Below are positions 1 to 11,891 of a stretch of 64,000 nucleotides of DNA, one piece after another. Position 1 is the stretch's first letter. Each line of letters opens with the position of its first letter. Source of the DNA: Glycine soja (taxonomy: Eukaryota; Streptophyta; Magnoliopsida; Fabales; Fabaceae); assembly GCF_004193775.1 (NCBI RefSeq), contig NC_041019.1:20092259-20156258 (forward strand). Direction: 5' to 3'. Made by a program: the position numbers and the translations under genes. Under the pieces are notes generated by a model, which was not told the origin of the DNA, made no database searches, and saw only the letters and a program-made list of their open reading frames with translations.

Positions 1-2489
1 AGTTCTTGCTAACACGCTCAATCTCCTTTTATCAAAATGGATATCCCAGGAACAAACTCCTTTAATTGAAAAGAGATCCAATCTAGATAATGTTCTGATT
101 ACCATGGAAATTGTCCATCACATGAAATGCAAAACACAAGGAAGATTTAGAGAACTTGCCATGAAGATAAACATTAGCAAGGCGTTTGACTAGGTAGAAT
201 GGAAATATTTGCTTGCTGTCTTACTGAAATTAGGCTTTGATCCTAAATGGTCAGATGAATGGTGATGTGCATTACAATGGTAGATTTTAACATTATGGTC
301 AATGATGATGTTGTTGGTCCTATGACTCCTAAGAAAGGCTTAAAGCAGGGTGACCCACTATCATCCTACCTATTTATTCTATGTATGTAGGGCTTATCAT
401 CTCTCTTGAAGAAAGCTGGAACCAAATGAGACATCTATGGTACTGAGGTGCGCAGAGGAGCCCTAATCCTCTCACACCTTTTATTTGTTAATGATTGTTT
501 TCTCTTTTGCATGGCTATTGAGGGTAAATTCAAGTGCTCCAAACCATTTTGTCATCTTTTGAAAAAGCTTTTGGCCTTGTAGTAAACTACACCTACTCAG
601 AAGCCTTCTACAATAGACATACCCCCCCCAATCCATTAAAACCCATATTTCCAATTTTCTAAGTGTTTCTAAATGCTTGGGAACTGGAAAATACTTTGAG
701 CTACCATCCGTGATTGAAAAAAGAAAGAAGGTCATTTTTGATTATCTGTAGGATTTAATATGCAAGAGAATCAATCACTGATCCACCAAACATCTATCCA
801 AAGGAGAAAGAGAGGTCCTTATCAAATCTGTTGCTCAAGCAATCCCTTCCTATTGCATGAGTACCTTCCTTTTACCCTCTTCCTTGGGAGATGATAATAA
901 GAAAATAACTAATTCTTTCTAGTGGGATTAAAAAAAATTGCGAAAGGTATCAACTGGAACAAATTATCTATGAGGAAAGAGTATGGTGGATTAGGATTTC
1001 ATCATCGCTATGGCTTTAATTTGGCCATGCTAGGAAAGCAAGGTTGAAATTTTTTCACCAGTCAAGATGCTATAGTAACTAAATTATTTAAAGCTAAATG
1101 TTTTCCCAATGAGGATTTCTTGAAAGCTAAATTGGGTCATAACCCAAGCTTCACATGGTGAAGCATCTATTCTTCATAAGTGGTGGTTAAACAAGGGCTT
1201 AGGTGGAGAATGAAATGATTAATGCTTGGAATTAATCTTGGCTACGCTCTGGTGACAATCCTTATGCCCAAAGCACTCTAATTGAGGGCCTGAAAGATTT
1301 AAGAGTCAGTGAGCTCATTAATCCTACAACAAATTCTTGGAATCAAAGATCATAGAGGACATTTTTTATGACAGAAATGCTGAGATTATTTGTGGCATGC
1401 CTTTACACTTTACATCCAACGATGATGAGTTGATTTGGAACTCTAGTAGAAATGGAGATTACTTAGTTAAATCTGACTACTACCTCACCATGGAACATAT
1501 CATTGATAGTGCTAATTTGCATGTTTTTGGGGATTGGAATTTAGTTTGGAAACTCAACATCTCATAAGATAAAGATATTTCCTTGGAGAGTTCTTAGAGA
1601 TTGTATCCCTACTAGGACGATACTAGTTACCAAAGGTGTGCAATGCCCCATCACATATCCTCATTGCACAACTAATCCAGAATCTCCATGGCACATCTTC
1701 TTTGGTTATCCCTCACCATTCAAGTGTCGCATTCTTGTTGTTGGACCAACATCAACCTAATTATAACAAATTATGAAAGCCTCAATGATTTCATCTTCAC
1801 AATCCTTCGAACTTTAGAGGTAGCACAAATTACAAATGTTGTGGTTACTCTTTGGTGCTTGTGGCAGCATAGAAATGACAGTTTCGAACAATAAGACTAA
1901 GCCTCCTCAACTATCCCTTACTTTGTCATATACCTACATTTGTCAATGGCAAGTAGCCCACAAAAAGCTTCCTTCCTCAAATGCTCATTACGCTCTGTAT
2001 ATTAGCTCCACCACTCCACACTAGACGAAGCCTGTGATTGTGTTCACAATGTGTAACATTGACACATTTGTCTTCATTGAAGCTCGATAATTCTTTCTGG
2101 GTGTTTGTATTTGAAACTCCAATGGATGTCAATTGGAACATCTCATGGGCGCGGCTCCATCTCTCCAGCAGAAGCAGAAGCCTTAAGTTTACTTACAACA
2201 ATCCTTTGGGTCTTGCAAATGGGTCTCACGCATGTGATTTTTGAAGTGGATTGTAAACAATTGTTTAATAGCATTCACTCAAACCATATAGATAAGTTTG
2301 AGTTTGGTTGTATTGCCAATTCATATAAACATCACCTCAACCTTATTAGCAACTCTTCTTTGAGTTTGGTTAGCTAGCAAGCAAATCAAGTCACTCATCA
2401 CCTCTCGCGGGGGTCTAGATTGTTTGCTAGTTCACATTTCTTTCATTTCATCCCTGATTGTATCAATCATTAGATTTTTAATGAAATGA
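1..2489 (+). pseudogene. LINE (non-LTR) retrotransposon remnant, RT to RNase H, 5' end outside window
   Basis: Conceptual translation shows a degraded plant L1-type ORF2. Near 170-210 there is reverse transcriptase block KAFD-stop-VEW. Near 330-370 there is KKGLKQGDPLS. Near 480-515 there is LLFVNDCFLF, where the family normally has FADD, so the first catalytic Asp is replaced. The RNase H part lies at about 2030-2489 and includes FEVDCKQLFNSIHS and, after stops, a tail ending FNEMI followed by TAA at 2487-2489. Many stops and frameshifts break the frame, so it cannot encode a working protein. The apurinic endonuclease and ORF1 would lie left of the window. It reads toward the polygalacturonase pseudogene with no functional link. 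The assignment rests on motif order and is firm for the superfamily only. Confidence 0.85.
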
Positions 2490-3827
2490 TATAAATCTTA
2501 TCCTTTAAAAAACTCTTCAAAAATTACATTTGAAAACCAAAAACTAAAAAGTCGTAACCACCCCAAACAAGCCTAAGGCTTTGTGGGTTAAAGCTAAGAA
2601 GATAATATTTAATATTTAATATTTGATATCTTATTTCATAGCATTTGAGCTCTATGCAAACTTTAGAATTACCATTCCAACTCCTGTGGTTTCTTAAGAC
2701 AATTAAATATTTCCAAAATTAGGGGCATATGTAGTTGCAACTTGCAAAGGACAACACGGGAGTAAAGAGTAGTAGAGACAAAATTTAAAAGTTTATAAAA
2801 AGTGAAGCGAATTGGAGAAGGTGAACCATAAGGAAAAATAATTAGGAGAAAGATAATAAAACATGGAAAAACTCTTGGATAGATGGGTATAATGGAAAAG
2901 AATTTCAGTGATAAAGTCTACTCATCAAACACAGGAACAGAAATGCCATTAACACTCCCTCATTACTAGCTATCCTAACCTCCTTACATGTTATTATGTG
3001 TTATGATGAAAATTTCTCATACAACAAAAAATTGTTTCTTTTATGTATGAGAAAGAAATACACAAGGAAAACTTATTTCCTTTGTTAAGATTTTATACAC
3101 AATAAAACCTTATGGACTAGGATGTGTGAAATCATAATACACAATGAAAACAAATTTTCATTGTATTTAGGAGTCTATAAACACAATGGAAATTGATTTT
3201 CATTGTATATTATGATATTGAGCCCCCTAATCAGGGATGAAGCGAGGTTTGACTAATCAGGGGACCAATTATAAAACTAAAGTTTCCAATAAATATATAA
3301 AAACATCAAATTTCATAAAAAAATTACAATTACATATTTTTTAAAATAATCTGAAAATATAGAAGATACATTTATATGTAAGAAGATTTTTTCCTCGTAA
3401 AGATTGAATATTGCAAATGTTAATCATCATTTCATATGTCATAAGAATTTTCATGAATTTGTAATAAAAAGTGATATCTAATTTATCAATATATTTTATG
3501 ACTTTTTAATAAAAATATAAATGACAATGAAATTTTTAATTAATATGTCATTAAAAATTACTTCATTAAATTCCCCTTTTTTCATAAGTAAAAAGGAACA
3601 TTTAATGAAATAAATTTTGAAATAGTGGCATAATTTTGAAATGTGGACATATTGAAATATTTCTTAAGTAAAACTAACTGCATAAAAAGTTTGCAAATTT
3701 TTGCATCAAAACACCATTAATTTGAAAAAGATTACAATCAAAAATCATATTCTTCGGATATTTAAAATTGAAGAGAAATCATATCTAGGAAGAGTATGGC
3801 TTATTCGCTATTACAGTTTAAGCCAAA
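2490..3827. other. AT-rich intergenic stretch with short hairpins
   Basis: No gene is supported here. The part at about 3000-3230 holds several short inverted repeats, among them two hairpins built on the word caatg...cattg (near 3141-3162 and 3184-3206). The remainder is AT-rich sequence typical of decayed intergenic DNA. Confidence 0.6.
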
Positions 3828-3930
3828 TTTAGTCGTGGTAGTGATTTCCCCTGGGTTGTGGGTTTGACATTAGCAAGTTTGGCAGTTGCAATGATTCCAT
3901 TGAATTTTAGATCTATGTCACTAAGCACAA

Positions 3931-6188
3931 TGTAACATCCCAATTTTTCGTAAATAAATTTAAAAAGCTTTTTAGTAAAAATAAATAAATAAATAAATAT
4001 AGAGCAAATAATAGGCTGAGTACCCTAGGTATAAAGAGTTATGTTAAGTCAGTTGTCTCCTTTTGGTCTCATTTTCGTTTTTCCCCTTCTCCTCTCAAAA
4101 CTCTTTCTTTTTCCCGCAGCCCACCAAACCAGTCTCAGAAAAACGACGATCTCAAACCCGTTCACCGTTGGATCGTCGTGAAATTTGAGTATCATGTTCG
4201 CAACCCAATTCCGAACATATTAACCGTTGGGAATTTCAAAATCATATCTGATCTTAGAGGAAAACCCTTCGCATTGTAGCATTTTAATTTCCCGCAGAAA
4301 CCCAAAAATTGTCTCGGTAAAACTACGATCCCGATTTCGTTAGCCGTTGGATTTCCATGAAATTTGGATATTTTGTTCGAAATTCAATTCCGCACGCTTC
4401 CACCGTTGGAATTTGCGAAATAATATTCGTGGAGGGAGAAAAAGGAATCGCATGAAGACAGTGCAAGTGGAGGTTTCAATCTCTTCTCCGTCTCTCTAAC
4501 GTTTGGGAATTCTATCGGAGCAGTCGGAGGAATAATTGAAATAATTTCAGGGAACCACTAGAGATGTTGCTATCACTTGCTGAAGACACGTGAGTCCGCT
4601 CAGAGGTAAGGGATGAGTTATTCACAGTTGGGGATTAGTGAGAACATGTGTAGGGATCCTTAGAGGATTAAATTGGGATTTTATTTTGGGATGTTTGTTA
4701 AATTGCAATTTTTCCTTTATGATTATAAATAAAATATTGATGTCCTGATGAAAATTGCTTGATAAATTGTGCTCTTGATATTTGTATATTTGGACCTATG
4801 ATTTGGATATAATTGTGTAATATTATTTGAGGGGTTTTAGTCCTCATGTTGTGATAGTCTTTTATATAAATTGTTATATTGAGGATATGAAATGATAATT
4901 CAAATTGTGAGTATGTGATGAATTGTAGAATAACATGTTGCTTTGAGATTATAATATTGTTATTGAGATTGAGTATAAGTGTAAAGTTGAACATGTGCTA
5001 ATTTGTGAGATACGTGTAAACATGTGATGGTGGATTGTGACACTATGAGATGTGAAATTGTGAATGAGTTCTAGTTGTGGATAAGTGTGTAGTTAACACT
5101 TGATGTGAAATTACTTGTGTTGTAAGCTATGAATTGTACAATACCCGACCAGCGTTATCTTGAGAAAAGCGTTGATGCGCAGTGTTAAAGAGAAAATGTA
5201 GGTTTCCTATTTAGGAACCAGTGTTAAATCGTAGCGCAATTGTATTGAACGTGTTTAAAACACGAGTGTCAGGTCGTGGGTATTGTATAATTCATGAGCA
5301 GTGTCTGCATGCAAAAAATTATTTTAGGGGTTGGACCTGAATCAGGAGGGAGAGGCCCTGACGGACTCTTCGGAGTGTAGGCCTTGGGGGTCACTGGGTT
5401 TGAGTGCTCCTTTAAGCCTATGCTGATCTCATATGGTTGGAGCATTCTCGCAAAACATCGTGACCCTGACTGGTCTCCCTATGATCTTACTTAGTGAGAG
5501 TGGCCTGACAAACCCATTGTGTGGTGTGTCTTGTTATGTACTCCTAAGCGCCCCAGGGTGGTTTTTCACTGACATGGTACCACATTGCATATAGGATTGA
5601 GTCTTAGCATAACTATTGCATATGCTTGCTAATTGATGTGTTATTATATCTTGATCGAAGTATGGGATTCTTGTGTAATGTGATTGATAATTGAAAAGTG
5701 AATTTTGAATGACGAAGTGGTGAAGTTACGTGAGCTATGTTTAAGCAAGTGGTATCTCATTTATATAATATGTATATTTAATTGTCTTGTTTCTCTATTA
5801 GCTAGGAATGTGATAACTCACTCCCTGTGTGTTGTTGTGTTTGGATCCTGTGATGATCTTGAACTTATGTTCGGGGGAGCAGATGAATAGGTGGATGACT
5901 ATGAAGAACCTCATGCTAGAGGACACGGGAACACAACGCTCTGATAGGATGTGACATTAGGATATAGGTTCTATATTAATTGTATGAAGCTTAGACGACC
6001 TTGTTGAGTCGAGCATACTTTATTATTTATTTGGACAAGTTTGAATATGATGCAGAAGAAAATGAATGTGAGCCTTTTTCCCCTTTGAAACACTTGTTTA
6101 AAAAAAATGTTTTAACAATACTTTTAATTAATATTTGAATTTTTTTTATTCCTTATTAGTATATATGTGAGGGGTAGAGGGTGTCACA
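3931..6188. mobile_element. Solo LTR (2258 bp) inside the polygalacturonase pseudogene
   Basis: The segment begins TGTAACATCC and ends GTGTCACA, so it has TG...CA termini. It is flanked by a perfect 5-bp target-site duplication, cacaa, at 3926-3930 and 6189-6193. Removing the segment and one cacaa joins the polygalacturonase reading frame (codons for E-D-V-V on one side, L-S-D-I on the other), so both boundaries are exact. There is no internal gag or pol, which makes it a solo LTR left by LTR-LTR recombination. Its length and the TGTAACAYCC start resemble LTRs of long-LTR gypsy chromoviruses (Tekay/Del type) in legumes; that family label is inference. Positions 4141-4420 contain a roughly 180-bp internal duplication built around the word ccgttgg. 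Confidence 0.93.
4141..4420. repeat. Two-copy internal duplication in the solo LTR
   Basis: Two successive blocks share the order: cgttagccgttgg-like word, atgaaatttg, ttgttcg, aattccg, then ccgttgg again. One block begins near 4158 and the other near 4336. The copies are diverged and spaced about 180 bp apart. This lies in the likely U3 part of the LTR; no function can be read from it. Confidence 0.6.
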
Positions 6189-8034
6189 CACAACATCTTC
6201 ACATGGTACATCATTACTACAAACCAGGACAACTCCTTCTTGAGTTGCAGAAGTTCCAATGATATTTTTGAATGTAACCTTTCTTATTTTAATTTTTTTT
6301 GGACTCTACAATCACAAAACATAAATGAAGAAGAAAAATAGTTAGAGGAATTTTTTAACAATAAATGATATATTGTTATTTATCTTTTCAGGCAAGCATT
6401 TTGTTTTACAATTATTGAGCTACCAAAATATCCATGTTTATTAACTTGTATTGAAATGGTCAAGAGTGATTTTAGTTAAATATTTGGTTGGTGCATTGAT
6501 TCCATGGACAATACTCTTTATCTATAATAATAGGGTTCATAACATTAACCATTTTGATGTCCTTAAAATGCATATCAATCATTGTAGTAGTTCCTGGAGT
6601 ACCATGCCAGATCTTGATCCTCACACCATTTCCTGTGTTGTTTAGTGTTCAATTTTTTACTATAAAACATTCAACAAGTTATTCATTTGGATACTTTCCA
6701 AATCTTCAAACACTAATACCATGTCGTGGGCCACATGTAACATTTAAGACATTGATTTTGTTTGCTACCATTACCCAAAGAGATGCAATCATCACCAATG
6801 GCAATATTAGTGTTAGTAATATTCACTTGAGTTGATCTTCCAATGTGAATTTCATTTCTGTTCAGGCTAGTTGCTGGTGCAATAATGTTGAAGTTTGTAA
6901 ATGTAATATTATTGCATCCCAAAACATTGACATGAAATATTTTTACTATCCTTTGATGTTATGTCTTGGATAATCATACTATTAAGGAAGTCAAAACCAA
7001 AATTTTACAAAAAGAAATAAATAAATTATAAGAAATTCAATTTATACATTAAAACATTAGTTAAAATAAGTTGAAACACTTGTCTCTTTTTTTTTCCTCC
7101 CTTGTCATCTTATTTAAAATGACATATCTATAAAAATAACTCATAATTAGGAAAGGAAAATATTTTTTAAATTACGTGTCATTTTTTAATTGAAAGGTAC
7201 AAGAAAAGATAGGAAAAAAGTATTAAGTAATTTCAAATCCTTGATAATAGTATTAATTGAAAAATTGAAAAATGGACACATTATTTACCATGGAAAGCTT
7301 CTTGCAATGCTTGTTTTTTCCATAATTATTCTAACTCCATGCAATTGCACCTTGACCATCAAAAGTTCCCCTACCAGACAAGGTAAAGAAATTAACATAA
7401 GTAAATTTAACCCATTGAGCATCTCCATTTAGGTGGCTTGGGTCTTGTGGCACTCGAATTATTCTATCAACTTAAACCTCAATATGAGGCACACAAGGCC
7501 CTTTAAGTTCTATTTGTTTTAACTTGTATATGCCTCTAGGAATCACAACTTTGCTTTAGATTGTTGATGCACATGCATCATGCCAAGCATTTTTCAAAGT
7601 CTAAAGGGAAACAACAAATTATACATGAAATTGTACAAGAATAAGAGCTTAACTAATTATAAATCCAATTTATTAATTATAATCTTAGATCTAAATTTTT
7701 ATCCTTATAAATATATTTTATTTTTCAAGATAATAATTTTAGTTCTCATATATTTTAAATTTTAAAAAAAAATTATATGATGTGGTGTGTAATTAAAATT
7801 ATGAAGACTAAAATTAAAAAATCAAAATCAAACAAAATCATGTTTACATGACTAAAGATATATTTATCTAATTTTACATCAAAAAAACATTTTAACATTA
7901 TGAAAACTCTATATGTAAGGTATTACTTGAGTTATATTCCCATTAGGTGTTGCTCTATATTTTGATATATCAAATACCTGAGGTTGAGCTTTGAAAAAAC
8001 AAGCAAGCAATAACAATAAAGCAAATGTGGTCAT

Positions 8035-8314
8035 TTTCAATTGCAAATTCGTTTTGATGCTCTATGCTTTTTTGGCATTTTCCTAACTTGCTTGATAAAA
8101 TGTATATAAATGATGAAATATTAGTTGGTATAACAATGCCAAAGCTTTAGGAGGTATGTGAATGGTATATAAAGATTTTTATCTAATTATAAACTTGGTT
8201 TTAGTTGGAACAAACTTTTTTTAAGGGTTTACCACGCGGATAATATATTCTACAAAATTAAACATCTAGTAGCTGTTATGTCTAAAAGCTTGTATTACAA
8301 TCCCATGTAGCTAT
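8035..8314. promoter_or_regulatory. Former promoter of the polygalacturonase pseudogene
   Basis: This AT-rich stretch lies upstream of the minus-strand start at 8034. It has two TATA-like runs on the minus strand, near 8101-8112 and 8161-8171. No other gene is visible. It ends at the target-site duplication (gctat, 8310-8314) of the neighbouring solo LTR. Confidence 0.4.
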
Positions 8315-9275
8315 TAATGCAATCCTCCCAAGGAGGGGACCTATCACCAGAGCCATGGCTAAGAGACTCCAAGAAGATTGGGCCAGAGATGCAAGAGAAG
8401 ACCCTAGGGTTCTCATGAGCCTTAGGGTAGATTTTAGGCCCATGGGCTAAGTATGAGCTTACTTATCTTTGTACATATTAGATTAGAGTTTCATTATTGT
8501 TGGACATTGTATTTAGAGCTCCATAGTGTAGGGAGGGTACCCTAGTAATGTAGGATTTTTCAATCCTTGTATTTTAGGGCACCTAGACTAGTTTTTGTAT
8601 TAGGGGTAGTTTTGTAATTTCACATGCATTAAGTGCACTATTTGACGTGTGTGCGTGTTGGGAGAGAAATTTAATTGAATTGGGAGAAGCATAATCCAAT
8701 TAAATTTTGGATCATCCTAAGGGGGAGGTGAACATTTGCTTGCTACACCTCATTGCCACATCATATAGTCACACTTTGTGAATGTCTTTCATGTTTTACA
8801 TGTCTCATGACACCTAAGCACAATTAGTGGAGAATCTTGGATTAGTGGGCTGAACCATAGCTAAAATTCAGTAATCATAATTAGTGAAATTTTGGCTCCA
8901 AATTTGGCTCCACAAATTCAAATTCAAATTCCCTTCCAATTTTGTGACACTTAGGCTATAAATAGAGGTCTTGTGTGTGCATTTTTTCAACTTTAATCAT
9001 TTGAGAAATTACACTTCAAAGTTCATACCTCAATTGAGGCACAAAATTTTGTGCTTCTTATCTCTTTCTTCCTCCACTCATCTTCTCATACCTTCAAGCT
9101 CTTATCCATGGCTTCCTATGGTGGTGAGCTTGTTCTTGACTCATCTTCTCCTTGAAGTAGCATCTCCAATCACCTTTCCTTCTTCTCCATTCTGTTGCCA
9201 TTGATATTCAAGAAACAAAGGACCCCATTGATGAAGAAGATCCAAGGCCTACAAGCTCCAGATGGAGCTACATCA
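8315..9275 (+). mobile_element. Solo LTR (961 bp) of the CRM-like gypsy family
   Basis: The sequence from taatgcaatcc to gagctacatca is the same repeat, in the opposite orientation, as the LTR at 62769-63737. It is flanked by a perfect 5-bp duplication gctat at 8310-8314 and 9276-9280, which fixes both ends; the first dinucleotide is TA instead of the family's TG. No internal domain follows, so it is a solo LTR. It contains a TATAAATA box at about 8953-8962. Near its start a short open frame (about 8318-8452) reads AILPRRGPITRAMAKRLQED and ends in TAA. That is the C-terminal tail of the family's pol, which extends into the LTR. Confidence 0.93.
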
Positions 9276-10048
9276 GCTATGCAAAAGAGTCTTCATTTGG
9301 TTGAACTTGACCTTTCATGCTATTTAAGTTTCCTACTTTGCTATTTACTAAAATTATTGATCAATTCTCAATGGATATTAATAAATAAAATAGATCCCTC
9401 TTATATATGGCTATTTTAATATTTTTTTTAAACTAAAAGTTATTTTAGTGTAAACTTATATATATATATATATGAGATTTGCTAATGCACTCACACTCCT
9501 TTTTTAAAAACCAACCTCTATTGTTTTTTTAAATTAATTTATTTTAAGGTTAATATAGTAAATCACACTTTTAAACTTTGTTGTTCTCTTCTTATTAACT
9601 GTAATTTTTCTCTCTCTGTCTTTGTATTTAGCCATTACAATTAATAATTTAAACTTCATCATTCTCTCTCTTCAAACTTGATAATCACCAAATCTCACCC
9701 ATTAAAATTAATAAATCTAATGGTTATAATTATTTTACTTAAAAATTTAGAAAGTGGAATAAGTGGGTCGTGTGATTTTTTTTTCTTTCTCAATAGATTT
9801 TTCTTCTCTTTCATGGTTTTTCCCATAGTTTTTCATTGTTCTTCTTTTGCATAAATTAAAGGAATTTTTCTTTATAGTCATCTCATTAAATATGTTTGCA
9901 CAATTTACAAATTATGTCAATGATTTGTTTGATCCTAATTCATGAATGAATAAAAATATACATGTTGATTGAATATGAATTTACAACACGTGCGACTTTA
10001 AGAACCCCAATGCACATAAAGACATGCTAAAATCCTCCTTCATTAGCT
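9276..10048. other. Intergenic stretch with a TA microsatellite
   Basis: No gene is supported. A (TA)n run lies at about 9457-9473. The rest is AT-rich and pyrimidine-rich. Confidence 0.6.
9457..9473. repeat. TA dinucleotide microsatellite
   Basis: About eight uninterrupted TA units are visible directly in the sequence. Confidence 0.9.
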
Positions 10049-10328
10049 ATGGACATCATCATGGATGATACTGATTTCCTTGACTTCTTCGACCATATTA
10101 CAACACCATTACCTTTAACAAAAATGATGTTTGTGACTATAACATATGGCCCCCTTTTGTCAATCAGGAATCCCTCCTTGTTGGTGTTAACAAATCTTAT
10201 TCAAACCATTCTTGAGAAGTTGTTGTTGGATGATTTGTCATTATGTTCCTCATCAGAAGCAGAGAATGAGCTAGATGGTTGTTGGATTTCCCCTGTAGTT
10301 ACTTTTTGGTCCAATCTTTATACAAATA
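10049..10328 (+). other. Open stretch of unknown origin next to the Athila-like LTR
   Basis: An open frame runs from ATG at 10049 to a stop at 10499-10501 (150 codons), but its last third is the end of the neighbouring LTR. The non-LTR part encodes about 94 residues starting MDIIMDDTDFLDFFD, acidic then hydrophobic. I do not recognise it. It may be the cut end of a host gene disrupted by the element or a chance frame. The usual coding signatures (intron borders, domain motifs) are absent. Confidence 0.2.
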
Positions 10329-10639
10329 TGTTCAAGGGAAATCCGATTCGCCGGAAAGCACACCGAATCGTCAAGTATTTAAAATTAAAACGGATGAATC
10401 CAAGTATCGAACTCAGGGAACTAGTATTAAACAGGGTTAAATTCAAAAATAAGGCATTCTTGAAAGAAACATTCATAATTGATGGTTTAGAACAAAATTA
10501 AACTAAGTCTAGGCTAAAAACAGTAAAATGCAAGCAGTAGGTAAAAGTGTTGGGTCTTTCTAACAAACAAGTTGATGTATATAAAGATGTTTCTCTAATC
10601 AATTATGCTTTGTGTTCTATGTTGTTGCCTAAATTACTA

Positions 10640-10940
10640 AACCTCGATCCCTAGTTAGGCTAAATCAATCCAAGCTTCGTCCTCAGATCCCTCTTGTTGG
10701 ACTAGGCTTAATTTAGATAGCCCTTGTAGGTTTAGACTAACTTAAACTTAGCTTCATCCTCGGATCCCTCTTGTTGGACTAGGCTCAGCTTAAATAGCTT
10801 ACGAAAGTTTAGCCTAATTTAACCTAAGCTTCGTCCTAAGATCCCTCTTGTTGGACTAGACTTAGACCAAACAACATTATTGTAACATCATATTTAAAAC
10901 CAAAACTTAATCCGTAGATCCCTCATTTAAGACTAAGTTT
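10640..10940. repeat. Tandem repeat, about 77-bp period, 3 to 4 copies
   Basis: The phrase agatccctcttgttggacta recurs near 10684, 10762 and 10839, with a weaker version near 10915. Each copy is preceded by an aagcttcgtcct-like block. The period is near 77 bp. It sits inside the probable Athila-like LTR. Confidence 0.75.
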
Positions 10941-11449
10941 CAATCCTACATCAATCAAGTTCTAAGGCAACAATACATTTTCCAATGCTAAAGTCACCTA
11001 ACTATGCACACAAATGGGTGATCAGACCAAGAGCATATAGAATTTAAGCACTGAAAGAAGCATTGAACACAATAAACATAATCAATTAGATATTAAAGTA
11101 ATTACATTAGTTGTTCTTTAGAAATCCCCAGCAAGGGTATTTAGCCAGCCATTACAGAAAAACCCTAATAATAATTATATTAAGAGTAGAGAATATCTGC
11201 TCCTTACGCAAGAAGGGGGATCCCTCCTCTTTTTCTCTGCATCTCACAATCACTCTGCAACTCACTAATCTCTCTCTAATTACAAAACCTAGGTTTCTCT
11301 GCAAAAGTTGTTCCTCTTTCGGCCTCTAGAGCTTTATTCCCGAAATAGGCACTGTTGTGTGCTCTGGGATCCTCTACAAAGGTTCTCTGTGTAAAAATGT
11401 ACCCTAATTTTGCACAAGACAGGCTTTAAATAGGCTCTGAATCTGCGAC

Positions 11450-11665
11450 GTTGCACTTAGCGCCACCCTCGCGCTTAGCGCGAGTAAATGGATTTGAGCT
11501 TAGCTCCAGTCGTGTGCTGAGCCTGGCTGAAGACACCCGCTGCGCTTAGCGCACTGATCTCGCGCTTAACGCGCGACCTTGATATTGATGCTCTACCAGA
11601 TTCTTCTGCCACGCTAAGCACGTTGAAGCTGTGCTTAGCGATGGATGCGCGCTTAGCCCAACTGT
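11450..11665. repeat. Cluster of GCGCTTAGCGC-type motifs in the LTR
   Basis: Several copies of gcgcttagcgc or close variants occur, mixed with cgcgcttaacgcgcg and gtgcttagcg. They match the much larger cluster at 14790-16390 in the same element. Confidence 0.8.
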
Positions 11666-11891
11666 TGAGCTGAGCTCAACTGTCACTTTTAGCACTTCAT
11701 GACTTAACCTCTTTTTAACCTGAAATTGCACAGATTTCATCATTAAATCCAATGGAAATATTCTAGAGACGGCTCTAACAATAAAACAAGATTTATTTAC
11801 AAACTCCTACAAAAATAACCATAAATGGGGAACTATACAAGTGTTGGAAAATGTTTTCTATACAGAAGTAAATCGCATAAGATGACTAACA

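Larger units (their letters stand above)
3828..8034 (-). pseudogene. Polygalacturonase (GH28) pseudogene, interrupted by a solo LTR
   Basis: The family hydrolyses pectin (polygalacturonan) in the cell wall and is normally secreted. Reading the minus strand, the start at 8034 gives a signal peptide (MTTFALLLLLACFFKAQPQ) and then VFDISKYRATPNGNITQ, the usual mature N-terminus. Later pieces are NAWHDACAST (about 7600), KVVIPRGIYKLKQIELKGPC (about 7500), VNFFTLSGRGTFDGQGAIAW (about 7330), IHIGRSTQVNITNTNIAIGDD (about 6800, first 20 residues typical) and NGSKQ. The last exon continues on the far side of the LTR at 3930 and stops with TAA at 3828-3830. Defects seen are a stop after ACASTI, a stop after PHIEV, further stops and frameshifts after GAIAW and GNGSKQ, and the LTR. 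The usual NTDG catalytic motif reads NRNE, while GDD is kept. A TATA-like tttatatac lies about 70 bp upstream (8101-8112). Confidence 0.93.
10329..11891 (-). repeat. Probable 3' LTR of the Athila-like element
   Basis: On the minus strand a purine tract aatttgggggagtt (about 11892-11907) is followed by TGTTAGTC at 11891, and a plausible end GAACA lies at 10329, giving TGTT...AACA termini and about 1563 bp. It contains GCGCTTAGCGC-type motifs at 11450-11660 and a tandem repeat at 10640-10940. With no second LTR to compare, both boundaries are provisional and no target-site duplication can be tested. Confidence 0.5.

Noticed and set aside
8971..9204. 77-codon plus-strand frame after a TATAAATA box, with a similar peptide in the other LTR copy
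   Set aside because: It lies in the transcribed R/U5 part of the CRM-like LTR. The similarity between copies follows from LTR identity, and the reading frames differ in length.
10330..10501. 3' third of the 150-codon frame beginning at 10049
   Set aside because: This part is LTR sequence (gattcgccggaaagcacacc...), so the frame is at best a chimera and not a gene.
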